The notes under the pieces are model-generated. The model was not told where the DNA came from. It searched no databases and worked only from the letters and a program-made list of their open reading frames with translations. A stretch of DNA of 64,000 nt. It comes from Lachnospiraceae bacterium (GTDB lineage Bacteria > Bacillota > Clostridia > Lachnospirales > Lachnospiraceae). The stretch covers positions 1-64,000 of the forward strand of contig JAQUVX010000009.1 of NCBI GenBank assembly GCA_028693165.1, written 5' to 3'. Numbering within the stretch: position 1 is the stretch's first letter; each line of letters opens with the position of its first letter. This document shows positions 9,010-17,324 of this stretch, piece by piece. The translations under genes and the position numbers were made by a program.

Positions 9010-10422
9010 ATGGCTTCAAATGACAAGCAGCAAAGTGGTTTGAAAAAGAGTGTAGCGCTGATTTTTGTCTACACGGTAGCAACAGGTTCCATTTTTACCT
9101 ATGTCAGTTACTGGGATTCCGTATTCTTTAATTATTGCGGCGCCGGTACGTTTTTGGCATTCGGCCTTATGACATTGGCAATTCTTCCTATTGCTTTGGT
9201 TTACAGTGAGCTTTCTCCGATGTTTCACACGGCAGGCGGCGAACTGATCTATAATACGGTAGGATTAAACAAGCACGTCGGCTTCCTGGCCTCCTGGCTG
9301 ATTATGGCAGCATGGATCTCAGTTCCGCCGGCAGTGGTTATGGCTATCGCGACCTTCGTCAGCCGTACCTTCGGTCTGAATCTGACCTTTGGCACCACGA
9401 TGATCATCGGTGCCATCATCCTGGTTCTCGTGTTCCTCATGAGCTTACAGGATATTCAGTTTCTGGTAAAAGCGCAGGCGACCTGCCTGTTTGCAAACAT
9501 TATCACCACATTGATCACAGGTATTCTGCTGTTGTGCTCCGGACATTGGAGCTTTGCGAACCTGTCCAATCTGTTTGAGACAAATCTGACTTCCACAGGC
9601 GGAATTCCAGGATGGGTGATCGGCATGGCGCTTTTGATCACACCGTTCTTCGGATTTGAGACCGTACCGCAGATGGTCGAGGAGGGCGACTTCCCGACAT
9701 CCAACACCAAAAAAGCGATTTGCGGTTCCGTTATCACCTGCGGTTCCATTTATATGTTCTTCTTCTTCTGTGTGGCGGGTCTGGATTCCTTCAGCAACCT
9801 TTTGGCCGGTGATGCACAGAATGGTTTCATGACAATCACGGCAATGCAGACCTTGCTTGGATGGAAAGTATGGCCACTGATCTACGGATGTATTTCCATC
9901 CTGATGGGTATGACCGCTTCCATTCTCGGATTCTGGATGTCCACCGTCCGCATGATGTACTCCATGGGCAAGAAAAACTTCCTGCCTGAAGCATTTACCA
10001 AAGTCAACAAGCATCAGCAGCCGGTACTTCCGAACATCTTCCTGCTGTGCATCAGCCTTGCATTCATTCTGCTTCAGAATGCAGGAACGTTTATGAATGA
10101 CTTCTTCAACCTGATGTCCTTCGGCTGTGCCTGTGCTTACGCGCTGACCATGATCTCGGCTGTTTTGATTCACCGCAAACACCCTGAGTGGTATAAAGGC
10201 AACAAAAACGTCGTAAAAGGCGGAGATGCAATGCGTATCCTGGCGATGGTTATCATGGTTGCAATCGCGTACTTCTGTACACTGGGACAGGGCAAGGGCT
10301 CCTGGATTTCCTTCGGTGTATACATGGGCGTCGGCGTTGTGATCTGGCTGTGGATGGTTTTGGTGAGATGGACGAAATCCAAGGTTATTATTGAGACACC
10401 AGATGGAAACAAAGAGTTTTAA
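9010..10422 (+). CDS. APC-superfamily amino acid/amine permease (first copy)
   Basis: A 470-residue integral membrane protein with about 12 predicted helices. The N-terminal APC signature is KSVALIFVYTVATGSIFTYVSYWDS, and a conserved mid-protein segment reads FFGFETVPQMVEEGDFP, as in YfnA-like and glutamate/amine APC transporters. It has an ordinary SD site (GGGGG) upstream and is the first gene of an operon with a UcpA-like SDR and a second permease. The second permease (11326) is clearly a paralogue, with the same motifs throughout. Substrate is not determinable from sequence. Confidence 0.88.
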   Translation: MASNDKQQSGLKKSVALIFVYTVATGSIFTYVSYWDSVFFNYCGAGTFLAFGLMTLAILPIALVYSELSPMFHTAGGELIYNTVGLNKHVGFLASWLIMAAWISVPPAVVMAIATFVSRTFGLNLTFGTTMIIGAIILVLVFLMSLQDIQFLVKAQATCLFANIITTLITGILLLCSGHWSFANLSNLFETNLTSTGGIPGWVIGMALLITPFFGFETVPQMVEEGDFPTSNTKKAICGSVITCGSIYMFFFFCVAGLDSFSNLLAGDAQNGFMTITAMQTLLGWKVWPLIYGCISILMGMTASILGFWMSTVRMMYSMGKKNFLPEAFTKVNKHQQPVLPNIFLLCISLAFILLQNAGTFMNDFFNLMSFGCACAYALTMISAVLIHRKHPEWYKGNKNVVKGGDAMRILAMVIMVAIAYFCTLGQGKGSWISFGVYMGVGVVIWLWMVLVRWTKSKVIIETPDGNKEF

Positions 10423-10457
10423 CCATACAAAATATTATATTAAAGGAGAATACAATC

Positions 10458-11255
10458 ATGGCTAAATTGGATGGAAAAGTAGCATTAATTACAGGTGCAG
10501 CAGCTGGACTGGGTGAGGGCATTGCAACCGCTTACGCAAAATACGGCGCAAAGCTCTGTATGGTTGATCTGTCAAAGGATGTTGAGAAGACGGCAGAGAA
10601 GCTTCGCAAAGAGTACAACGCAGAGATCATCACCTGTGTGGCTAATGTTGCCGACAAGGCACAGATGAAAGCCGCAGCAGAGCAGGCCGCAGAGAAATTC
10701 GGCACCATCAATGTTGCGTGCTGCAATGCAGGCGTGTGCAGACTGGCTCCGTTTGAGGAGATGACCGATGAGACCCGTGACTTCCATATCGACGTAAACA
10801 TCAAGGGCGTTTGGAATACCTGCCAGGCAGTCATTCCTTATATGCTGAAAAATGGCGGCGGCAACATCGTCATCGCTTCTTCCGTAACCGGTGATATCGT
10901 AGCCGATGCAGGTGAGGCGGCTTACGCCATGACAAAGGCCGCGCTGGTTGGTCTGACCAAGTGTCTTGCAGTCGAGTACGCAGACAGAAATATCCGTGTA
11001 AACTGCTCACAGCTGGGCTATGCACGTACCCCGATGGTAGAGAAGATGGCTCTGGAGTCCAATCCGAACGATCCGGAGAGTGCAATCAACGATATCGCAA
11101 AGGGTGTTCCGATGAAGAGACTGGCAAAACCGATCGAGGTTGGCGAACTGTTTGCATTCCTTGGCAGTGATGAATCCAGCTACTTAACCGGTTCACAGGT
11201 TGTTATCGACGGCGGCAGCACACTTCCTGAAACCATGAGTATTGGTACAAACTAG
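10458..11255 (+). CDS. ucpA: Short-chain dehydrogenase/reductase, UcpA-like
   Basis: A 265-residue classical SDR. It has the NAD(P) glycine motif TGAAAGLGEG near residue 12, CNAG in place of the usual NNAG, and the catalytic Ser-Tyr-Lys set in SSVTG and YAMTK. The C-terminal GGSTLPET strongly resembles E. coli UcpA. The substrate-side PG motif has become LG (QLGYARTP), a mild departure. Its placement between two APC permeases suggests oxidation or reduction of an imported amino acid or amine derivative, which is inference. The asp/leu-rich interior has no membrane segment, so it is cytosolic. Confidence 0.8.
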   Translation: MAKLDGKVALITGAAAGLGEGIATAYAKYGAKLCMVDLSKDVEKTAEKLRKEYNAEIITCVANVADKAQMKAAAEQAAEKFGTINVACCNAGVCRLAPFEEMTDETRDFHIDVNIKGVWNTCQAVIPYMLKNGGGNIVIASSVTGDIVADAGEAAYAMTKAALVGLTKCLAVEYADRNIRVNCSQLGYARTPMVEKMALESNPNDPESAINDIAKGVPMKRLAKPIEVGELFAFLGSDESSYLTGSQVVIDGGSTLPETMSIGTN

Positions 11256-11269
11256 AAGAGAAAACTGCG

Positions 11270-11306
11270 AAAGGGGGTTGTAATCCATACAGCTCCCTTT
11301 TTGTTT
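11270..11306 (+). terminator. Possible weak terminator or attenuator between ucpA and the second permease
   Basis: AAAGGGGG (11270-11277) can pair with CTCCCTTT (11293-11300), with one mismatch and a 15-base loop, followed by a short T/G run. It would reduce rather than abolish read-through into the second permease. Confidence 0.35.
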
Positions 11307-11325
11307 GCAAATGGAGGTGGCTTTT

Positions 11326-12732
11326 ATGCCGGGGACGGGTGAAACAAAATTGAACCGCAGCCTGAAGCTGATCTATGTCTACGCGATTGCGACAGGCGCA
11401 ATTTTTACCTTTATTGGTTATTGGGATTCGATCTTTTATGAATATTGTGGTTCCGGAACTTTTTTGGCATTTCTTTTAATGACCCTGTTAATTCTTCCTA
11501 TTGCCTTTGTCTACTGTGAGATGGCACCGCTGTTTCCAGAGGCCGGAGGCGAACTGATCTATAATACCGTAGGCATCAACAAGCACTTTGGGTTTCTTTC
11601 CGCATGGCTGATTATGGCCGCATGGATTGCGGTGCCACCGGCTGCGGTCATGGCGATCGTACAGTGGATTTTTCACATTACGGGTCTGACGCAGAATTTT
11701 AACATCATCGAAATTGTGGCGGCAATTCTGCTGGTGGGATACTTTATCCTGAGTCTGCAGAATGTGGAGATTGCAGGAAAGCTTCAGCTTGTGATGCTGG
11801 GACTGGCGATCGTGGGCTGCATCGTGGCCTCCATTGCCTTTATGTGTTCGGGCAGCTGGAGCTTTTCCAACTTCTCCAACTTCTTTTATTCCCAGGCGAA
11901 GGCTTCCCTGGGGATCAACCCGTGGATCATCGGCCTGGGCTTTTTGATCACGCCGTTCTTCGGGTTTGAGACCGTGCCGCAGATGATCGAGGAAGGCAAC
12001 TTCCCGATCACGGACAGCAACAAGGCTATCTGGGGTTCGGTGGTAACATGCGGCATCATTTATGGCTTCTTCTTTCTCGGAATCGGCGGTATGCCCGTCC
12101 AGGCTCTGATAGAAGAGGGCGGCGCGGCGACCGGCGGTTTTCTGGCGATCACGATGATGGAGCAGCTGGGCGGCGGCTGGCGGATCGGCGCGGTGCTCTT
12201 TGGCATTGCCGCGATTCTGTGCGCCATCGGAACCTGTCTGCTGGGCTTCTGGCTGTCTACAGTGCGCCTGCTTTACGCCATGGGACGCAGCAATTTCCTG
12301 CCGGAATCCTTTGCGAAGCTGAACAAACATAAACAGCCGATTCTGCCGAATGTACTGCTGCTGATCGTATCGATCGTATTTCTGGTTTTGCAGAATTCCG
12401 GAACCTTTATGAATGACTTCTTCAACCTGATGGCCTTTGGCTGTGCCTGTGCCTATGCGATTACCATGGTAGCGGCGATTCGGATTCACAGTGGTCATCC
12501 GGACTGGAAGTCTGGCTACAGGCTCAAAGGCGGCAGCTTCACACGCTGGCTGTCCCTGATCATTGCGGTGGTCATTGCATTTTTCTGTACCCTGGGGCAG
12601 GGCATCGGCTCCTGGATCTCCTTTGCCGTATACATGGGTATCGGCATCCTCCTCTGGCTTTGGATGGTTCTGGTAAAATGGAAGAAAACCAGGGTGGTGA
12701 TCAACACCCCGGACGGTCCGACCGAATATTAA
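11326..12732 (+). CDS. APC-superfamily amino acid/amine permease (second copy)
   Basis: A 468-residue permease with about 12 helices, closely related to the one at 9010: same YxYAIATGAIFTFIGYWDS start, FFGFETVPQMIEEGNFP centre and AFFCTLGQGIGSWISF end. Upstream TTG (11305) and ATG (11311) codons are in frame. ATG 11326 is preferred because GGAGGT lies 7 bases before it and the N-terminus then aligns with the first copy. Two permeases around one SDR suggests related substrates or a substrate/product antiport pair. The two proteins diverge most in the loop after helix 8, where this copy has QALIEEGGAATGG. Confidence 0.88.
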   Translation: MPGTGETKLNRSLKLIYVYAIATGAIFTFIGYWDSIFYEYCGSGTFLAFLLMTLLILPIAFVYCEMAPLFPEAGGELIYNTVGINKHFGFLSAWLIMAAWIAVPPAAVMAIVQWIFHITGLTQNFNIIEIVAAILLVGYFILSLQNVEIAGKLQLVMLGLAIVGCIVASIAFMCSGSWSFSNFSNFFYSQAKASLGINPWIIGLGFLITPFFGFETVPQMIEEGNFPITDSNKAIWGSVVTCGIIYGFFFLGIGGMPVQALIEEGGAATGGFLAITMMEQLGGGWRIGAVLFGIAAILCAIGTCLLGFWLSTVRLLYAMGRSNFLPESFAKLNKHKQPILPNVLLLIVSIVFLVLQNSGTFMNDFFNLMAFGCACAYAITMVAAIRIHSGHPDWKSGYRLKGGSFTRWLSLIIAVVIAFFCTLGQGIGSWISFAVYMGIGILLWLWMVLVKWKKTRVVINTPDGPTEY

Positions 12733-12761
12733 GTACATGTATGAAGTATGAAGAAAAATAC

Positions 12762-12790
12762 TTGCATAAACGGACAAAATCCGATATGAT
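12762..12790 (+). promoter_or_regulatory. Promoter of the ZTP riboswitch-purO-purH unit
   Basis: TTGCAT (12762-12767) and TATGAT (12785-12790) have exactly 17-base spacing, immediately 5' of the riboswitch. Confidence 0.65.
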
Positions 12791-12795
12791 AAAAG

Positions 12796-12899
12796 AAGAT
12801 CGTGCGACTGGCGGAATCAGTGGGAAACCACAGGGGAGCACGTGTAAATGAATGCCGACCGCCTGGGCGCCATAATTTGTGGTACCCAGGCGTTTTTTT
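12796..12899 (+). ncRNA. ZTP (pfl-type) riboswitch with terminator expression platform
   Basis: The leader contains the hallmark conserved blocks of the pfl motif in order: GTGCGACTGGCGGAA, then the GTGGGAAACCACAGGGGAGCA stem region, and finally CCGCCTGGGC. The last block forms the pseudoknot-bearing hairpin of the aptamer. ZTP riboswitches sense ZMP/ZTP (AICAR nucleotides) that accumulate when 10-formyl-THF is short, and switch on purine and one-carbon genes. Here the downstream genes directly consume AICAR, so the match of ligand and function is exact. The CGCCTGGG of the aptamer is also the 5' arm of the terminator at 12860, a transcriptional switch. Confidence 0.85.
12860..12899 (+). terminator. 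Intrinsic terminator of the ZTP riboswitch
   Basis: CGCCTGGG (12860-12867) pairs with CCCAGGCG (12885-12892), followed by seven T residues. The 5' arm overlaps the aptamer's conserved CCGCCTGGGC, so ligand binding should compete with termination. Confidence 0.85.
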
Positions 12900-12958
12900 G
12901 TATTTGCGGCAAAACGTCGGGGCCACACCATTGCAAATAATTTCAGGAGGAATGTGAA

Positions 12959-13672
12959 ATGAAACAATTATCACTGAAACAGGAGTTACAGGAGAATGCA
13001 TATCCGGGCAGAGGCATCGTGATCGGCAGGACTCCGGATGGCAAAAAGGCAGTGACCGCTTACTTTATTATGGGAAGAAGCGAAAACAGCCGAAACCGCG
13101 TGTTCGTGGAGGAGGGCGAGGGGATTCGCACCCAGGCATTTGATCCGTCCAGGCTGGTAGATCCGAGCCTGATCATCTACGCACCGGTTCGTGTACTGGG
13201 AAACAAGACCATCGTGACCAACGGTGATCAGACGGACACCATCTACGACGGCATGGACCGGCAGCTTACCTTTGAACAGTCCCTGCGCTGCCGTGAGTTT
13301 GAGCCGGACGGCCCGAACTACACCCCACGGATCTCCGGCATCATGCACATCAAGAACGGAACCTACAACTACGCCATGTCCATCTTAAAGAGCAGCAACG
13401 GCAATCCGGAGGCGTGCAACCGCTACACCTTCGCTTACGAGAATCCGGTAGCCGGAGAAGGCCATTTTATTCACACCTATATGCATGACGGCAACCCGCT
13501 GCCGAGCTTTGAGGGCGAGCCGAAGCTGGTGGATATGATGGATGATATGGATGCATTTACCGATACCGTGTGGAACAGTCTGAATGCAGACAATAAAGTA
13601 TCACTCTTTGTGCGCTACATCGACATCGAGACCGGAGCGTATGAGACGAAGATCGTGAACAAGAACCAGTGA
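12959..13672 (+). CDS. purO: IMP cyclohydrolase, PurO-like
   Basis: A 237-residue enzyme predicted to close the ring of FAICAR to give IMP, the last step of purine synthesis. The sequence (NAYPGRGIVIGRTPDGKKAVTAYFIMGRSENSRNR...) matches the archaeal-type IMP cyclohydrolase fold, an N-terminal-nucleophile-like family unrelated to the N-terminal half of bacterial PurH. AGGAGG lies 8 bases before the ATG. It sits behind a ZTP riboswitch and directly before the AICAR formyltransferase; together they replace bifunctional PurH. Assignment is strong from sequence and context. Confidence 0.88.
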   Translation: MKQLSLKQELQENAYPGRGIVIGRTPDGKKAVTAYFIMGRSENSRNRVFVEEGEGIRTQAFDPSRLVDPSLIIYAPVRVLGNKTIVTNGDQTDTIYDGMDRQLTFEQSLRCREFEPDGPNYTPRISGIMHIKNGTYNYAMSILKSSNGNPEACNRYTFAYENPVAGEGHFIHTYMHDGNPLPSFEGEPKLVDMMDDMDAFTDTVWNSLNADNKVSLFVRYIDIETGAYETKIVNKNQ

Positions 13673-13715
13673 CCGCGAACCAGAACCCGCAAGGCAGGAA
13701 AGGACAATACAAATC

Positions 13716-14894
13716 ATGAACGAGATGGAATTAAAGTATGGTTGTAACCCGAATCAGAAACCGGCACGTGTCTTTATGAATGAAGGAAAGAATCTTCCGA
13801 TTCAGGTGCTTTCCGGAAGACCGGGCTACATCAATCTGCTGGATGCATTCAACGGCTGGCAGCTGGTAAAAGAATTAAAGAGAGCGACGGGACTTCCGGC
13901 AGCGACCTCTTTCAAGCATGTGTCACCGGCCGGAGCTGCGGTGGGACTTCCGCTGGATGAGACGATGGCGAAGATTTACTGGGTGGATGATATGGGAGAG
14001 CTCTCCCCACTGGCGAGCGCTTATGCACGTGCAAGAGGTGCAGACCGGATGTCTTCCTTCGGAGATTTTATCTCTCTGTCCGACATCTGTGACGTGGACA
14101 CGGCAAAGCTGATCAAGCGCGAGGTGTCCGACGGCGTCATCGCACCGGGCTATGAGCCGGAGGCGCTGGAGATTCTGAAGGCAAAGAAGAACGGCAATTA
14201 CTGTGTGATCCAGATCGACGAGGCTTATGAGCCGGAGGCACTGGAGCGCAAGCAGGTATTTGGTGTGGTATTTGAGCAGGGCCGCAACAACCTGGATATC
14301 AACAAAGAGATGTTAAGCAATATCGTGACCGAGAACAAGGAGATCCCGGAGCTGGCCAAGATCGATCTGGTCATTTCCCTGATTACACTGAAATACACCC
14401 AGTCCAATTCCGTATGCTACGCCAAGGGCGGTCAGGCGATCGGGATCGGCGCAGGGCAGCAGTCCCGTGTACATTGTACCAGACTGGCCGGACAGAAGGC
14501 AGACAACTGGTATCTTCGTCAGGCCCCACAGGTGCTGAATTTGCAGTTCGTGGACGGCATCAAGCGTGCGGACCGCGACAACGCGATCGATGTCTACATC
14601 GGTGATGAGTATATGGATGTGCTGGCTGATGGCGTGTGGGAGAATACCTTCCGGGTAAAACCTCCGGTATTTACCAAGGAGGAGAAGCGGGCATGGCTCG
14701 ATCAGATGACCGACGTGGCGCTTGGCTCTGACGCCTTCTTCCCGTTCGGTGACAATATCGAGCGCGCGCATAAGAGCGGTGTGCGCTACATTGCGCAGCC
14801 GGGAGGTTCCGTGCGTGATGACAATGTGATCGAGGTATGTAATAAATACCAGATGGCGATGGCATTTACCGGAATTCGTCTGTTCCACCATTAA
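13716..14894 (+). CDS. purH: AICAR formyltransferase (stand-alone PurH C-terminal type)
   Basis: A 392-residue protein that transfers the formyl group of 10-formyl-THF to AICAR. It begins ELKYGCNPNQKPA and contains SFKHVSPAGAAVG, holding the Lys-His pair of the transformylase active site. It also has the KYTQSNSVCYAKGGQAIGIGAGQQSR block and the C-terminal GGSVRDD/FTGIRLFHH. It lacks the MGS-like cyclohydrolase domain of fused PurH, which explains the adjacent purO. The start at 13716 has an AAAGGA site. It is co-transcribed from the riboswitch promoter and ends at a clear terminator. Confidence 0.92.
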   Translation: MNEMELKYGCNPNQKPARVFMNEGKNLPIQVLSGRPGYINLLDAFNGWQLVKELKRATGLPAATSFKHVSPAGAAVGLPLDETMAKIYWVDDMGELSPLASAYARARGADRMSSFGDFISLSDICDVDTAKLIKREVSDGVIAPGYEPEALEILKAKKNGNYCVIQIDEAYEPEALERKQVFGVVFEQGRNNLDINKEMLSNIVTENKEIPELAKIDLVISLITLKYTQSNSVCYAKGGQAIGIGAGQQSRVHCTRLAGQKADNWYLRQAPQVLNLQFVDGIKRADRDNAIDVYIGDEYMDVLADGVWENTFRVKPPVFTKEEKRAWLDQMTDVALGSDAFFPFGDNIERAHKSGVRYIAQPGGSVRDDNVIEVCNKYQMAMAFTGIRLFHH

Positions 14895-14915
14895 TTGTAT
14901 TAAAATTTGATAAAG

Positions 14916-14953
14916 TGCCGTAGCTGCGAAACGACGTGGCTGCGGCATTTTTT
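14916..14953 (+). terminator. Terminator after purH
   Basis: TGCCGTAGCTGCG pairs with CGTGGCTGCGGCA (mostly Watson-Crick, with wobbles and a mismatch) around a 6-base loop, followed by six T residues. Confidence 0.75.
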
Positions 14954-14993
14954 GCTCAAAAGTATGAAGCTTTTATAAATACGGCCATTTCGC

Positions 14994-15022
14994 TTGCGAA
15001 GTAGGCCTGGACACGGTAAAAT
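14994..15022 (+). promoter_or_regulatory. Candidate promoter of hflKC
   Basis: TTGCGA (14994-14999) and TAAAAT (15017-15022) are separated by 17 bases, 55 bases before the hflK start. Confidence 0.45.
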
Positions 15023-15076
15023 AGAGACTATGTTTTATCTTTCACGAAGATCGCACAAAAAGGAGAAGTGAACATT

Positions 15077-16273
15077 ATGAATCAGAATCCATTTGGCAGC
15101 GGACCATTTGGGGGAGGAAGTCCGTTTGGGGACGGAAATCCTTTCGAGGATCTGCTGAAGAAAAAGAAAGAGGCGAAGGAGTCTGGGACGGAGAAGTTCG
15201 ACTCCAGCGGAAATCCGAAGAAGCGGAGAAACCCGCTTAAGGGGATCGGGGCAGGTCTGGTGGTCGTCCTGCTGTTCTTTGCGTCGACCAACTGCTATTA
15301 TATGCTGGATGAGGAAAATTATGCGGTGGTTACGACACTGGGAAGCCCCCAGGCGGAATCTCAGGCAGGACTGCATTTCAAGATCCCCTTTATCCAGAGC
15401 GTAAGACTGGTCTCCAAAGGCATTAAGGGAATGCCGATCGGCTATACGCAGGACACGAAGGAAGCCATTGAGGAAGAATCGGTGATGATCACCAAGGATT
15501 TCAACTTTGTAAATACCGATTTCTATCTGGAATATATGGTCGATGATCCGGTCAAGTATCTCTACGCTTCGGATGACCCGGAGTCGACGCTTAAGATGCT
15601 GGCCCAGTCCTACATCCGCGACACGGTGGGGACTTACAATGTGGACGATGTGATCACCACGGGCAAGGCGGCGATCCAGTCGATGATCAAGGAGAAGCTG
15701 ACCAACCGTATGATCGCGGAGGATATCGGACTGTCTGTCGTGAACATCACGATTCAGGACGCATTTCCACCGACCGACGAGGTCATGAGTGCATTCAAGA
15801 ACGTGGAGAATGCCAAGCAGGGCAAGGAGACGGCCATCAACAACGCCAACAAGGACCGCAATGAGAAGATCCCGCAGGCCGAGGCGGAGTGCGACCGGAT
15901 CACCAAGGACGCCGAGGCGGAGAAGGAAGCCCGCATTAATGAGGCGCAGGGCCAGGTATCCCGTTTCGAGCAGATGTACGCGGAGTACAGCAAGTATCCG
16001 CTGATCACCAAGCAGCGTATGTTCTATGAGACGATGGAGGATGTGCTTCCGAAGATGAAGGTCTATATCGTGGATGAGACCGGAACCCAGAAGATGCTGC
16101 CTCTTGACAGCTTTACGTCTTCGATGCAGCAGAGCCAGGGCGCTGCGTCCGGGCAGACAGGTTCGGGAACGGCAGGCGCAGGCAGTACGGATGGTCAGAA
16201 CAGTACAGCAGGACAGAATAGCGCAGCAGTCCAGAGCGGCACACAGGCCGCCGGCGAGGAGGTAACACCATGA
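15077..16273 (+). CDS. hflK: HflK-like SPFH/prohibitin membrane protein
   Basis: A 398-residue protein with a Gly/Pro/Phe-rich N-terminal tail (NPFGSGPFGGGSPFGDGNPFED), typical of HflK. It has one membrane helix (about residues 57-75), a prohibitin/Band-7 domain (about 78-250) and an Ala/Glu-rich coiled coil containing QAEAECDRITKDAEAEKEAR. The C-terminal tail of about 45 residues is rich in S, G, Q and A. HflK with HflC caps and modulates FtsH protease. ATG 15077 is chosen over GTG 15068, which would sit almost on top of the AAGGAG site. hflC overlaps its stop codon by 4 bases. Confidence 0.9.
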   Translation: MNQNPFGSGPFGGGSPFGDGNPFEDLLKKKKEAKESGTEKFDSSGNPKKRRNPLKGIGAGLVVVLLFFASTNCYYMLDEENYAVVTTLGSPQAESQAGLHFKIPFIQSVRLVSKGIKGMPIGYTQDTKEAIEEESVMITKDFNFVNTDFYLEYMVDDPVKYLYASDDPESTLKMLAQSYIRDTVGTYNVDDVITTGKAAIQSMIKEKLTNRMIAEDIGLSVVNITIQDAFPPTDEVMSAFKNVENAKQGKETAINNANKDRNEKIPQAEAECDRITKDAEAEKEARINEAQGQVSRFEQMYAEYSKYPLITKQRMFYETMEDVLPKMKVYIVDETGTQKMLPLDSFTSSMQQSQGAASGQTGSGTAGAGSTDGQNSTAGQNSAAVQSGTQAAGEEVTP

Positions 16274-17139
16274 AAAAATCAGGAAAATATATAGGCGGCA
16301 TCATCGTGGCGGCACTGCTTGTGTTTCTCAGTTCATCACTCGTGATTACCTATCCGGATGAGTATAAGATCATCCGCCAGTTCGGTGAGATCGTGAATGT
16401 GGTTCAGGAGCCGGGCGTTTCGCTCAAGGTTCCCTTTATTCAGACCAGCGCGTCGATTCCGAGGGCATTACAGATTTATGATATTCCGAAGTCGGATGTT
16501 ATTACCAGGGATAAGAAGAGCATGATCGCGGATGCGTTCGTACTCTGGAAGATCTCAGACCCGATTTTGTTTACCCGCCATTTGAACGGCCAGGTAGCCC
16601 AGGCACAGTCCCGTATCTCTGCCTCCGTATTCTCTTCGATGAAGGCTGTGATCTCCAACATGGATCAGGCAGAGATCATCGAGAACCGAGACGGAGCGCT
16701 GGCGCTGGACATCAGCGGTCACATCGGCGAGGCGCTGAGCGGTTACGGGATTGAGGTCTTGGCCGTGGAGACCAAGTCGCTGGATATGCCGGATGACAAC
16801 AAGCAGGCAGTCTACGACCGCATGATCTCCGAGCGGAACAACATCGCTGCCTCCTACACGGCGCAGGGCAATTCCTCCGCGCAGAAGATCAAGAATGATA
16901 CCACGAAAGAGGTATCCGTCATGAAGTCCAAGGCGCAGGCCGACGCAGAGAAGGTCAAGGCAGAGGGCGAGGCCCAGTACATGCAGATTCTGTCCGGTGC
17001 CTACAACGATGCCAGCAAGGCCGAGTTCTACAATTTCGTCCGCTCTCTGGATGCGGCGAAGAATGCCTTAAAGAATGGCAACAACACGCTGATTCTGGAC
17101 AAGAGTTCTCCGATCACGCAGATTTTTTACGGATATTGA
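16270..17139 (+). CDS. hflC: HflC-like SPFH/prohibitin membrane protein
   Basis: A 289-residue partner of HflK. It has an N-terminal membrane anchor (about residues 8-25), a Band-7 domain with the usual FPIQ-like PFIQTSASIPRALQIYD segment, the ERNNIAASYTAQGNSSAQKIKNDT region and an Ala-rich coiled coil. The last residues (NTLILDKSSPITQIFYGY) resemble the HflC C-terminus. ATGA overlap with hflK means translational coupling. A terminator follows 3 bases after the stop, so hflKC is a two-gene operon. Confidence 0.9.
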   Translation: MKKSGKYIGGIIVAALLVFLSSSLVITYPDEYKIIRQFGEIVNVVQEPGVSLKVPFIQTSASIPRALQIYDIPKSDVITRDKKSMIADAFVLWKISDPILFTRHLNGQVAQAQSRISASVFSSMKAVISNMDQAEIIENRDGALALDISGHIGEALSGYGIEVLAVETKSLDMPDDNKQAVYDRMISERNNIAASYTAQGNSSAQKIKNDTTKEVSVMKSKAQADAEKVKAEGEAQYMQILSGAYNDASKAEFYNFVRSLDAAKNALKNGNNTLILDKSSPITQIFYGY

Positions 17140-17142
17140 TAC

Positions 17143-17176
17143 AAAAGAGAGTCCAACAGCCGGGCTCTCTTTTGTT
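17143..17176 (+). terminator. Terminator after hflC
   Basis: AAAAGAGAGTCC (17143-17154) pairs with GGGCTCTCTTTT (17162-17173) with one G-T pair. The U-tract is the 3' end of the stem itself. Confidence 0.75.
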
Positions 17177-17324
17177 ATTATTTCATGAAATTCGGTACCA
17201 GACATTGAAATACGGTCTGAAATCATAAAAATAGTCATAAAAGCGTGGTATTTTATGTCTGATAGTGATAATATAAGAATATATGCGAAATAGTTTGTAA
17301 TTATAAGTCAAAAGAGGAAGGTAT

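Noticed and set aside
11488-12777. A 429-residue reverse frame opposite the second APC permease
   Set aside because: The composition (many H, Q, R) is typical of an antisense shadow of a membrane protein; the forward gene is unambiguous.
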